The notes under the pieces: generated by a model
Databases searched by the model: none
The model's input: only the letters and a program-made list of their open reading frames with translations
Told to the model about the DNA's origin: nothing
Shown here: positions 53,245 through 64,000 of the stretch, piece by piece
How positions within the stretch are numbered: the stretch's first letter is position 1
Layout: every line of letters starts with the position of its first letter
Program-made: the position numbers and the translations under genes
Source of the DNA: Carettochelys insculpta
Lineage: Eukaryota > Chordata > Testudines > Carettochelyidae
Assembly (NCBI RefSeq): GCF_033958435.1
Contig: NC_134160.1
Coordinates: 16,169,001 to 16,233,000, forward strand
DNA length: 64,000 nt
Direction: 5' to 3'

Positions 53245-53285
53245 ATCTTAGTCTCAAAGGTGCTACAGGGCTGCTTGTTGCTTCC
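53245..53285. repeat. Penelope-like terminus fragment (weak)
   Basis: TCTTAGTCTCAAAGGTGCTA and CAGGGCTGCTTGTTGCTT resemble the reverse complement of the Penelope-like terminus (…GTTAGTYT.TAAGGTGCCACAGGACTTCTTG). Short and diverged. Confidence 0.45.
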
Positions 53286-54620
53286 CAGGCAGACAGGCAG
53301 TTCCCCCTGGCCTGACCAATTTAGTACTTCCCAATTCATTTATGTCACAGTCTATGTCGGATTAGTGTCGGGTGGGGTATCCCAGGGAAACCAGTCACAC
53401 CTGGGGTGTGTACGGTAACCACCCAATGGGCTGAGCACTTGGAAGGAGCTCTGGGACTAAGATGGGGCTGGAGGATGGAGAAACGGGTATTTCCAAAGAA
53501 AGGAAAGGCCAACGCCTCCATCCAGCTGCTGTCAGAAAATTGTCAATCACAGCAAGTGGCCAGGAATTGGCCTGTGGGCTGCTGCAGGCACAGATCCATT
53601 TGCATTGTAGAAAGAACCATGAGGGAAGAAACCTGCAGGGAAAGAAGGGATCTCTCACAGAAGACTGCGAAAGGCCCAAGCGGTTTGGACTTCGGGGAAC
53701 TCCTGAGGCTGGGGTGGTCCATCGCCTTGCTGGAGGGACGTGTGATAAAACTCGTACCTGGAACTAGCTCGGTTCTACTCACTGGAAAGTGTTTTTCAGT
53801 TACATGGGTTGGTGACCTTTTCTGTCTCTGTCCCTGACTCCTGAACTCATGTCAGAACGCTCTCGTCTGGTTAAATACCCCAGTTCCATGTCAATCGCAA
53901 ATCAGCCCAGTGCCATTGATTCCCTCCAGCCAAAGGAACAAGCCATGTGCTTCGGGCTCTTTAAAAGGTGGCGCAAGCTGTTATTGCTCCTCTGAATGTC
54001 CCAGGACACTGCTGGACATTCCCAGGCATATGGTTTGGGGGAAATTCAGGACCAATGATGTGTTGGGGTCACCTGGCTAGTAGTAACCGAAGCTGGAGGA
54101 GACTTGGGTTTGGCTGGGGAATGACAGGAGGGCTATTAGAGTCACAAGCACGCACATGGGTACCCAGGGTAGGCTTGTCCACTGGCTGGGAGCAGCCAGG
54201 CAGGGGTGAGGCTCTCAGGGATACAGGACAAGCTGTGATGCAGCCACTCATGGCCTGGGTTGCACCCCCAAAATGATGGCCCCATGCTCTCCTTGTACCC
54301 CAGGATACCACCTACCTCTCTGGAGCTGGTGGACCATGACAGTGAGGTACAGAGATCTTATTCCATTTTGTCTGGCTGCTGATTCTGCACCCCCTAGCCC
54401 TTCTCAGGCCTCACTGCATTCTCTGACTAAAGTGCCACCTTATCTGCACCAGGCTTTTGGGCAGGGAGGTGTGGGAAGAACATCAGAGACAGCAAGTGTC
54501 ACCAAAGACGCGTCTCCACTGAAGATCAAGTGCCCTGCAGACGTGCCTTCCTCTCTGGGCAGCAGAGCTCCCTGGCCTGGCAGGGCACACCATGGACGTG
54601 AGAACAACGTATCAGCCATT
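53286..54620. other. Intergenic DNA, no gene seen
   Basis: The frames at 53406-53837 and 53968-54276 lack family resemblance and splice context. Confidence 0.45.
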
Positions 54621-54624
54621 CTCT

Positions 54625-54745
54625 GATCATTTCACTGCTGGGGAAATGGAGGCACTAAGGTAAGTGACTTGCTGCTGATCGCCTAGTGTAGCAATCAGGC
54701 AGTAGAGCCCAGGAGTCCTAACTGCCTGGCCCTGCTCTACCCACC
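54625..54745. repeat. MIR-like fragment
   Basis: GGGGAAATGGAGGCACTAAG, GTAAGTGACTTGCTGCTGAT and GCAGTAGAGCCCAGGAGTCC follow the MIR 3' half. Confidence 0.45.
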
Positions 54746-57110
54746 CCTCCACTGGCACATTATCCACTACCCACAGGTCAGCCCCCCAGCCTGTGTGGAG
54801 ATGCGACCTCTAGAAAACTAGTCTGTGCACAAAAGCACCACCCAGAGGTTGCCCATGTCCCGATGCCCAGCCTGGCCTGGGCTGCAGGAGAAGAGGCTTT
54901 GGCTGTGCATCTCCAGGCAGTGACAGGGCAGGAACTTTGAGCCCAAGAGGGAGCTCTTTGCAGTGGGGGATGGGCAGATTGTTAGAGTAGGGGCTAAAGC
55001 CTCCATCAGAGGGGTAGAGGGATGACACCTTGACCCTCAGCCATCAGCACGGGCAGCCAGGGATGGGAGCCCAAGCAGAGGGCACTGGAAGAGTGAGGGG
55101 CAGAGTGGGAGGGGAAGCGAAGGCCCCAGTGGGTCTTAAAGGGAGCCTGGGAGCAGCCAGATAGGAGCAGCCTTGTGGCCCATTGTGTGTGGACTCAGGG
55201 CTCCATAGCATCCTGCTTCAGCAGACGGCACAGGAACGTCCCATTCAGCAGAGGTAGGATCAGGACCCCGTGTGGGTCTCAGCCATACCACTGGTGGGAG
55301 AGTGACCAGCACCCCCCTGGGCCAAAGCAGGACAGGTAGGTAGGGCCTGGGGCAGGGTGGGGAATCCGTGGGAGTCGCTCTCAGGGCTTGGGGAGTGTTG
55401 GCTCCCTGCTGGGGAGGTCTCTGCTCACTGGCTGGGCAAGGGGCCCAGGTCCTCTCTGCTCCCTGGCCAGCAGAGTTACTGTGCACAAGTCCCTGTGGCA
55501 GGAATGTGCTGATTAGGCACAACAGCAGCGTGAGCAGCAATTTCTGTGCCTTTGTGCCCCTGAGCCCCGTTGGCAATGCAGGGACAACGATTGCCCAGGG
55601 ACTGGGAGGAATTGCAGATCCCTGGGCAGAGGCCTCCTGTGCACCAGCCCTCCCCACCACACAGCCCTGCTGCCTCCTCCGCTGGCCACCTCCAGCACGG
55701 CCACACCAGGGCACCCTGCAGCCGGCTCAGCCACCAGCCTGGGGCCCGAAGGAACAACAGGAGGCCGTGGTGGTGGAGGGGATGGCGTGAGGGCCTCTGT
55801 GCTCTCCTTGGGCAGGCGGGGCTGGGCACTGCATGTCTATGCCAAGGACCCTGGTGGGCTGCTGTGGCCTGGCTGGAGCTCAGCTGGGATCCATACTCCT
55901 TGGCTGAAGACGGCTGCTGGGGCGTTTCCTCAGGCAGGAGGCGGGCAGTGGCTGCGGCAGGTTCTGGGGATGTTGCCTGGGGGTTTGGGTGGTCTCTGCC
56001 CCCATGGTAGGTGCTTACAGGAGCTAGGGGCGTCCGTCAGACCCTCTGAGCCCAGGAGGGCTGTGGGGGCTCAGGCAGCAGGGCCCCGTGTTCGAAGGAG
56101 CCAGGCTCGCTGCCCTGGGTGCAGGCGGGAGCCTCGTGGAGCCAGTCACTGTGCTGCCTCAGCCCTCGGCGCACTCTGGGGTGCTGTCAGGGGCCATTCC
56201 TAGCCTGCGACTGGACTTGGGTCACACTGAGGAGCTGATTGGCCCCATGCGTCTGGGATGTTCCCCCGGGGAGGCGCCGGCCAGCCCGGCCCAGCACTCG
56301 GGAAGGTGGAGGAGGAGCTGTTTACAATATCAGCACACGCGTGTCACCAGCTCCTAGGAAAGCCCGTCCCTCCCCTCCAGTCAGAGCAGGGCCAGTAAGT
56401 GCCTGCCCAGCCCCTCCGTGCAGGTCCACAGGCAGGTCTGACGAGGAGCAGGAGCGCGGCCGTGGGGTACGGCTGCCCCAGGCCGAGATGTGCCTACTGC
56501 ATGTCTGGACACACCTGAGCTGGCCTTGGTCTACTGCGGACCCAGAGCCATACACTGCAGCAGCAGGGACGGCCCACGCCTGCCTCACACCCAACTCGAG
56601 TGGCTGTCCTTGCTGGCATGGTCGGTGGAGCTTGTGAAAGCAGAGCCAGCCCGGGGACATCCGGCCATGCTGCACTCACACCTCTGCTTGCAGCGCAGCT
56701 GCACCTGAAGGCGCTAACGTTTGCGGGAGGAAAGGTGGGTGAGGTGTTTGCACTCACCTGGCCCTGGTGCTAGATGAGCCGTGGGCACAGGCACAGCATT
56801 CCTGTCCCGGGGGCTGGGGCGGTGGATGGTGAAGCCTTGGCCAGCCAGGTAGGATGGAGGCTGCAGCCCTCTGATGTCCTCCCTTCTTGCTCTCAGTTAC
56901 ACTCTGACCCCGGGCGCGCTAACCTGTCACCGTGTTGCAATCAGCCTGGGAATTGCTGGTCCCAGCACCCAGCGCCAGCAGATAAGGGCTGAAGGCAGCC
57001 AGCCCAGCTCCGGGACAGACCTGGCGAGATTCCCAGAGGCCCAGTGTGCTGGCTCTGGGAAGCAGGTTGTGCCACACAGAGCCAGGCGCATAAGATTCCA
57101 GCTGTGGGTC
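54746..57110. other. GC-rich intergenic DNA, no gene seen
   Basis: Many overlapping frames on both strands (for example 55136-55714 minus, 55570-56010 plus) come from GC-rich composition. None shows a recognisable domain, and I checked specifically for SERINC2-like hydrophobic exons without success. Confidence 0.5.
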
Positions 57111-57112
57111 CT

Positions 57113-57275
57113 GGGCTACATCTACACGAGCCCCCAACTTCGAAATGGACACGCAAATGGCCATTTCGAAGTTTACTAATGAAGCGCTGAAATGCATATC
57201 CAGTGCTTCATTAGCATGCGGGCGGCCGCGGCACTTCGAAATTGACGCGCCTCGTCGCCGCGCGGCTCGTCCGGC
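57113..57275. mobile_element. Harbinger-type MITE, right part missing
   Basis: It starts GGCTACATCTACACGAGCCC. It then has an internal inverted pair, CTTCGAAATGG (57138-57148) and CCATTTCGAAG (57161-57171), a GCTTCATTAGCATGCGGGCG block and GGCACTTCGAAATTGACGCG. The expected second TIR is absent before the sequence turns non-repetitive near 57275. Confidence 0.65.
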
Positions 57276-59344
57276 CTGGGTCCCACCACTGCCCTCCAGG
57301 CAGGTCAGCCTCTGGTGCTGGCAGAGCCGTCATGCCAGAAGCAGAGTGTGGAGTCTGAGTGGTGACCCTCCCACCCTTGTGTCTGGTCACGTGCAGAGTG
57401 CAGGCAGGGCCCCCTACTCCAGGCCCTGAGGTCTCTCCGCTGGTCCCAGGCAGTGGGGCCTGCTCAGATGAGCTAGGACAGTTCCTGAGGTAGGGTGGCA
57501 GAACGGGGGCAGGTTTGCCTGCTGAAGTGGCTGATCTAAACCTGCCTTGCTAGACAGCAGCACACCTGGCTTCCTGGTGCTCTGTGGCCAGGCTGAATTC
57601 TCACTCTGTCTCTTACCGGCCAGGTCCATTTCAGGCCTGTGTGCTCATAGCAAACAGCTGGAATGCAGCATGGCTCGGAAGCTGCAGCCAGAGGCCTCAG
57701 AGCACCACGACAGCACTACGGCACCAGCTGGGAACACGGTGTCCCTGTGCACGGAGCAGCAAGGTCCCAGCTGGAAAACATGCAGAGCCGGGAGCGAACA
57801 GCTGTCACCACAAGGGTTGCACTAGCCGGCTGGCCTGCACACCTGTGCTCCGGAGGGCGCTGCCGGGGAGCAGGCTTCTTGCCCGGGAGAGCGGCGCAGC
57901 AGTCACCAGGAGGGAGCTGGGCCTCTGGGCTCCCCTTATTCGAACGCTGGAGGCGGCAGGGCTGGGGAGCGTGATCGTCACTCCCACGACTTGTGCAGCT
58001 CCCTGCTCAGCCTGTGCTAATTACCCCGGGAGCCATTTTGCCTAGGGACAAATAATTTGTATAGATCCACACGTTCCACTTCCCTGCACCCCCTGAAAAT
58101 GTTGGTGGAGAAAGGTGTCAGGCAAACTGGCAAACCAAGGCCAGCTGCTGGCTGGGGGGAGGGGTGCAATGGCTGCCCCATGCACAAGGGGGAGCAGCAA
58201 AGGAATTGGGGGCCTACAAGGAGCCGTAGGAGAGCAAGGAAGGAGGAGGGCTCCGGGGGGCAGGCCGAGAGGCCCCCAAACAGTGCCCCTGCTTGGGAAA
58301 GATGCCGAGGAAGCTGGTGGGCACCTGCCAGTGCAGACCACACATCAGCTGCAGAGACTGCCCCCGGGCAGACCTCACAATGTGCCCGGGTGCAAACAGT
58401 CTCCTAAACTTGGCACCACAGAGCGGAGGCCAGGGAGTCAGAACACCTGGGGTCTGGGCTGACGCTTCCGCCTCTTTGGGGCTTGGTTTCCCACCCTGGT
58501 AGAAGGACACTCATGACAACCCTGCCAGGCGTGGGGTGAGGCTAGCGTGGCAGCGCTTGCAAGGGGCCTGGCCCAGCAGGAAGAGAGGAGGGTAAAGGAT
58601 GAATCAAATCCTCAGTGGCTCTTGCAAACCTCTCCCTGGGTTTTTCACCCAGCTGTGCCTGGGACCAGGCCTGTGACAGGCTGGGCTCGCTTCGGCCCTG
58701 ACCTGTGCAGTGCACACTTTTGCATTGATGGTCACAGAAGCCTGGCCTGCCCTTTCCTCTGCTGGGACTGGCTCCCAGGGGCTATAAATCCCCAAACCCC
58801 ATGCCAGGGTCCAGTCTCAGGGCAATCCTGACTGTTCCTGGCCCTATTCAGGGGCCTCTTCGGAATCCAGCTGCTCTCAGCTCCTTCTGGGGCCAGCGCA
58901 GACTGGTTGTGTTTTACGTTGAAGATGCTAGCATGCTTGTATCACTGTGTGTAACTGACAGAGAATGGACACACTGGTGAAGGCCGCGTTGTTGTAGGCT
59001 CATTGGCTTCTTAATTATACTGCCTTCACATGCAGACAGCATCTTTCAACTCAGCATGCTTCACCAATGGAAATGCGGCCAGCTCTGGGGTGGAACACAA
59101 CAGCTAGTCAACAGGTTGTTTGAAAAGAAAACCTGCACAGGAGCTGAAGATGAAAGCAAATGTCACCACTGGAAACACAAGAGGGATTAGCTATGTTCTG
59201 TGTTTGTACAGGTCCTAGCACAATGGGGTTCCAACCCATGGCTGGGGCTTTTCGGGGCTACCATGCTACACACAATAAATCATGAGCATAGAGCAGTGAT
59301 GGGCACAGTAGACAATCCAATCCCCCCCCGAAGTGTATGCATGC
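57276..59344. other. Intergenic DNA, no gene seen
   Basis: Short GC-driven frames only. No domain, exon pair or repeat end that I can support. Confidence 0.45.
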
Positions 59345-60226
59345 CATAGAATCACAGACTCCGAGGGCTGCAAGGGACCTCAGGAGATCATCTAGTCCAG
59401 CCCTCTGCTTCAAGCAGGATCAACCCCAACTAAATCATCCCGGCCAGGACCTTGTCAATCTGGGACTTAATAACCTCGAGGGATGGAGAATCCACCACCT
59501 CTCTAGGCAACACATTCCAGTGCTTCATCATCTCCTGGTGAAGTAGTTTTTCCTAATATCCAACCTACACCTCTCCTTCTGTAACGTCAGACCATTGCTC
59601 CTTGTTCTGCCATCTGACACCACTGAGAACAATTTCTCACTATCCTCTTTAGAGCTCCCCTTCAGGAAGTTGAAGGCTGCTATTAAATCACCTCTCAGTC
59701 TTCTCTTCTGTAAACTAAACAAACCCAAATCCCTCAGTCTCTCCTCATAGGTCATGTGCCCCAGCCCCTTAATCATTTTTGTTGCCCTCTGCTGAACCTG
59801 CTCCAGCACATCCACATCCTTTTTATACTGGGGGGCCCAACACTGGATACAATATTCCAGATGTGACCTCACCAGTGACTAATAGAGGGGAACAACCACT
59901 TCTCTAGATCTGCTCGAAATGCTCCTCCTAATGCACCCCAATAAGCTGTTAGCCTTCTGGGCTACAAGGGCACACTGTTGACTCGTATCCAGCCTTTCAT
60001 CCACCATGACCCCCAGGTCCCTTTCGGCTGTACTGCTGCTTAGCCAGTGAGTCCCCAGCCTATAACAGTGCTTGGGGTTCGTTCGTCCCCAGTGCAGGAC
60101 TCCACACTTCTTGCGGAACCACATCAGATTTCTTTCGGCCCACTCCTCCAATTGATCCAGGTCACTCTGGATCCTCTCTCTACCCTCCAGCGTACCTACC
60201 TCTCCCCCTAGCTTTGCGAAGGCCAT
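59345..60226 (-). mobile_element. CR1 LINE 3' end
   Basis: The - strand ORF2 end is in two frames. 59879-60226 reads QSDLDQLEEWAERNLMWFRK and VMVDERLDTSQQCALVAQKA. 59528-59872 reads [20 protein letters not shown] and [20 protein letters not shown]. The CR1 3' block and the octamer tail end at 59345. A small frameshift lies near 59875. It is 5'-truncated near 60226. Confidence 0.92.
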
Positions 60227-60645
60227 ATGGAGGCTTGTGGGTGGCCCCCGGGTGCTCTAGCAGAAGTGTGTGTTTTCAGCCCCAGAGGCCCTTGGGGGGT
60301 GACTCTCCCACAGCAGCATTACACACTTGTTAATTACCAGGACTGGGGTCTTGCTCCCGGCCACACCCCCCACCCACAGCTGTGTCCCAGGACTGATGTG
60401 GGGAGAACGCCAGCGAGAGCTACACAAGCAGCTCACCTGGGCAGCTGCTGCCCCAGCCAAAGGCAGCTTCTCTTGCAAGAAAGAGGCTCACAGCTCAGGG
60501 CAGGAAGGGCGCACCTTCACGGGCAGCCAGTGAGTGAAGGGCAGGAACCAACACCGCCCCCTCACACAGCCAGGGTGGCAGGGTTGCAAAAGTGTTGGTG
60601 ATGCCCAAAGTCCCCCCTTCTCCCATGCACGCTTGCTCACCCCCC
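60227..60645. other. Intergenic DNA, nothing recognised
   Basis: No supported feature. Confidence 0.4.
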
Positions 60646-60649
60646 ACCC

Positions 60650-60960
60650 CAGCCTGCCTAAGGCTTTTGGCAGGAGAGGGGTGCGGGCTCTGGGCGGGCA
60701 TGTGGGTGCAGGTGTGGGTCTGGGGCGCAGGGTCTGCATGGGAGCTTGGGGATAGGGGTGCAGGAGGGGTGCAGGGTGCAGGCCCAGGGACCAGGAGGGG
60801 TGCAGGCTCTCGGAGGGAGCTTGGGTGTTGGCTGTGGCCTGGGCCCCGGGGTGGCTTGCTGGCTGCAGGCTCTGGGGGAGTTTGGGTGCAGAAGGGGGAG
60901 GGGGAGTCTGTGGGCAGGATGGAGAGGCGGGGGGAGGAGGGGGCAGACTCTGGATGGCGT
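60650..60960 (+). repeat. G-rich degenerate tandem array
   Basis: Units of about 30-50 bp with GGGGTGCAGG, GGCTCTGGG and GGAGCTTGGG, of the same style as the interior of the element at 26608-27640. Element ends not identified here. Confidence 0.55.
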
Positions 60961-63164
60961 GGAGCGCACTAGACAGCGTTGGAGGGTGGACGGGAGCGCT
61001 GCACTTCCCTAAGAGCTCTTTTCTCCAGCAGTGGGGCCTGGGAAGGGGGGATCTCTGCCCCACCAGCTCCCCTGCTGCCATCCAGTGTGATTTAAAATGC
61101 ACCGGGGCCCTGTGCCACGCACTGCTCCATTTCCTACCCCAGCCTCCCCCCAGGGTCTGTCCTCGACACTCCACCCTCCTCGCTGCATCCTTTTGCCCGG
61201 CTGCCCACAGTGTACCCCAGCCTGCCCCACGGGGTCTGCCCCACCACACAGCAGGGGTGGGAGATGGGGCTGCCCCGGCCCAGCTCGAGGTTGGGGAGGT
61301 GGCCGAGGGCATGGGGAGAAGTCAGCACAAGATTCTCCCCCAAGAAGCTCACTTGGGCTGTGGCTGGTGTGAGGCCCGTCCTCTTCTTGTGCTCCACAGG
61401 AAGGCCCCCTGCTGCCATCCCCAGAGCCAACTGTGTGGCACCCTGGTGCCCTCCTGCTGCACAGGTACAGCAGCCAGGAGCCACCTGCTGCCCCCAGATC
61501 TGCAAGGAAGCAGCTTTCATACTCGCTGGGGAGTGAGGCAGCAGCTGTGCTCGGAGAGGGAGAGACCCGGCTCCGATCATTGCTGGAGCTCAGCCCCAGC
61601 CTGAGCACCTCGGGCCCATGTAACTCACAGCCTCTGCACACAGCCTGAGTCTGCAGCCCACGGGCACTACCAGCATAGACCCAAGCTGAAGCCTGGATCT
61701 GACTGCTCCCTGGTACAGGGCACCACTGTAGGGCACAGCAAATGAGCCTCCGCAGTGTTGTCCCAGGGCCCATCCCTCCCACAGCAATGTGGTGCTCCAA
61801 GAAATTCCGCACCCAGAATGGGTATTTGAACAATAACTATCCCCCCACCCCACCAGGGCCAACTTTACTGGTTTAATGCCAGAGCACCGGCTGTTGGGCT
61901 CATGCTCTCGCTGCAGCCTTGGTTAGTTTTCTAAGGGCAGGAGACGGTCTTAAAGATTACAACACTGAGCCGGTTCTTTAAAACAACAATAAATCACCCA
62001 CACGTGAAGCTGGCAGGTCTGTAGCTCATGTGATGGGTCCCAGCTTCCCCAGCTTCTCTTCAAGGGTCTCTGCTACAGGAGGGATCATCCCACTGGGATG
62101 GCTGCAGAGCTCAAGGCCGATTGTAGGTCCCCTGGTGGCCCACCTGTGTGTTCCTGGGCAGGAAAGGGGCACCTTGCCCGCTATTGTCCCTGCAGGGGAA
62201 TTGCAGGCTGAGCATGTGGGGGCAGGTGCTCAGCCCAGCTCCTAACAGACCCGTGACCATTGTCAAAAATATTCTCACCACACCTGGCACAGTTTTAATT
62301 TGACTGCAGTTCTTGGTAGAGTTGAAATGACAGCCCCACCCCTGGCAAGCGGGGCCAGGGCTGTGCCTTGTGCTTCAGAAAGGCCAACTGCAGAGTCTGT
62401 GCCACCGACTGGGACCTCAGTGGTCTTCTCCAAGGGGCTCCCTTGTTGTTACTCCATACACTGCCCGGGGGCTATGAGTTGTTTGGGGGAGTTCCAGGTC
62501 TCCTGTCTGCTAGGCTCTTTGTTGGCTCTGTTGTGTGTGAGCCAGTGACAAAGAGCAGCCTGCCAAGGGACTGCACATGCCTAGCCAGTGTGACCGAGGA
62601 CACGGTGCAGAGTTCAGGCCTGGAGGAGTGCCCAGGCTCTGTAGAACTGGGCTGGGATGTGTCCCCCCAGGTGCCTCATCACTGCCGGGTCCAGGCAATG
62701 AGGACTGCTGGGAAGTCGCCTGAACATGGTATCCGGCCTGGCTGGGTTTCTTCATGCTGCAGGAAGATGCCTGCTGGCATCTCCTCTTACCGGCCCTAAT
62801 TCAAATAACTCCTGACAGCACCTTGCATTGTCCCATCCCTGCACATTGCACCCAGAACAGAGATACGGGTCCCAAGCCCAACACCTTCCATTCCCATTCA
62901 GCTCATTCAGATTTGAAGCCTGTTGTTCCCAGCCCAGAAAACCTATGTAGGTGCCTAAGTCCCAGGTTTGGGACCACTATGATCCACAGCACAGCCACTC
63001 AACCCTGCAGGCACCAAACTCACTTGGCTCCTAAGTGTTCAGGGTGAATGCTCCCATGGCATCTATGACTCTCCTTCCAGGCAGCTGTATGCCCACCTGA
63101 GACCCAGAGCCACCTACATCATATGCAGGGCCTGATTCTCTGAGGCCACTTGCCAGACTGGGTC
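60961..63164. other. Intergenic DNA, no gene seen
   Basis: Long frames such as 60825-61604 (+) and 61009-61833 (-) overlap one another on opposite strands, are Pro/Gly/Ala-rich and lack recognisable domains; treated as non-coding. Confidence 0.5.
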
Positions 63165-63972
63165 TGTGATGGGGTGTAACCCCTAGTGGAGTCCTCGCCA
63201 CCCTATCACAGCCCACCTCAGAAAAGAAGCAATAAAGGTGGGTCCTCCAGGCCTGTCTAGAAAGGCTGTGGGGAAGCAGCCAATCATGGCCCTGCAGGCT
63301 GACTTAAAAGGCACTTAGGGCCAGGCAGGTCAGCTTCTGGCGGGGACCAGACAGGTGGGACAGGTGCTCCTTGCTGGTGTTCAGGGGAGAGCTGGGAGGC
63401 ATTTGGGGGACACTGGCACTCCATGAAGAAGAGAGGAGGATGGCAGCCTGGAGGGAAGGCAGAAGAGGACAGGGCTATGTGGGAAGAGGCCCAGGGAATA
63501 ACAGCAGTGACTATTACAGAAAGCAGAAGGCGGCTGCTATTTATAGGGTCCTGGTGTCAGGACCTGGAGTAGTGGATGGCCCCGGGTCCCCCCATCAGGC
63601 ACTGGCAGGGTGGCCTAAGCTGGGACAATAGGCCAAGCCTGGCTGGTTTAGAGGCCCAAATGAAGATGCAGATTTGAAGAGTGTTCAGGAGAAAGCCCCG
63701 GGGGAACTGCTCTGCACCAGGGAAGACACCGATGAAAGGGTGGGGCTGAGGAGGGGCTGAGGACTGAGCCCAGGCACTGGGCGGGAGCCATTACTGATGG
63801 CCTTATTGGACCTTCCACCCCTAATGTGTTCATTCATGTGTTTGACTGTGTGCTGGGGCTAGAGGCTGAGCCGCCTGGTGGAGTTAACAGTCACAGAGGG
63901 CACTGGGAGCAGAGAGAGCAGGTTTGTGCCAACCTGACAGGAGGTGCTCATGAGAGATATGTCCCCGTCACA
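63165..63972. mobile_element. Possible LTR, 808 bp
   Basis: It is bounded by TGTGATGGGG (63165-63174) and CCCCGTCACA (63963-63972), near-perfect inverses with TG...CA ends. Internally it has CAATAAAGG near 63230 and TTAAAAGGCA near 63304. The flanks are GGTC and GGAC, so the target duplication is unproven. The right flank runs out of the window after 28 bases, so I cannot tell a solo LTR from the 5' LTR of a longer element. Confidence 0.45.
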
Positions 63973-64000
63973 GGACTCTGCTGCAGAAGTAGGTACCTAT

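Noticed and set aside
55136..56357. Possible exons of SERINC2, expected next to FABP3 by human synteny
   Set aside because: No frame shows the hydrophobic segments or Cys-rich start expected of SERINC family exons. The gene probably lies beyond the window.
60825..61833. Overlapping 259- and 274-codon frames on opposite strands
   Set aside because: Mutually antisense, Pro/Gly/Ala/Ser-rich and starting in a G-rich tandem array; typical of GC-rich non-coding DNA.

Overview
This is vertebrate nuclear DNA, most likely from a turtle. The evidence is two spliced vertebrate genes in convergent orientation, CR1 LINEs of several ages, a tRNA-derived SINE with a CR1-type tail, RTE-like LINEs, a Penelope-like element, Harbinger transposons and many short inverted-repeat DNA elements. 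The same repeat set occurs in part in crocodilians, so the clade is an inference; the gene calls do not depend on it.

Host genes. The + strand carries the last two coding exons of ZCCHC17 (2855-2997 and 21462-21644), separated by an 18.5 kb intron. The - strand carries a complete four-exon fatty-acid-binding protein gene, best matched to FABP3 (exons 38708-38780, 33380-33552, 26010-26111, 25378-25431; 133 codons, all splice sites canonical). The genes converge on an intergenic spacer of about 2.5 kb between their likely poly(A) signals. This is the same order and orientation as in the human genome, where SERINC2 follows. I found no SERINC2 exon in 39-64 kb, which looks intergenic.

Layout. 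1-2854 is ZCCHC17 intron with a Tigger-like element, a MIR-like SINE and a LINE 3' end. 2998-21461 is one intron holding a CR1 copy interrupted by a 1.23 kb TA-flanked DNA transposon, two palindromic Penelope-terminus dimers, a nearly full-length Penelope-like element with a 12 bp target duplication, a younger CR1 end and a 345 bp foldback MITE. 25.4-38.8 kb is FABP3 and its introns. A CpG-rich promoter lies upstream, carrying a perfect 76 bp-arm palindrome about 190 bp from the start codon. 39-64 kb holds solo LTRs, a RTE-like LINE with a nested 5'-inverted insertion, a 3 kb Harbinger transposon with an open transposase core, a MIR-like SINE, another CR1 end and low-complexity GC-rich DNA.

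Most striking are the recurrent head-to-head Penelope-terminus palindromes, one of which has its own 11 bp target duplication and one of which sits at the FABP3 promoter. Also notable are the LTR flanked by 35 bp identical direct repeats, the LINE insertion with twin-priming hallmarks, and the Harbinger element whose accessory-protein DNA-binding domain lies on the strand opposite to its C-terminal part. All element families were assigned by eye, without database searches.
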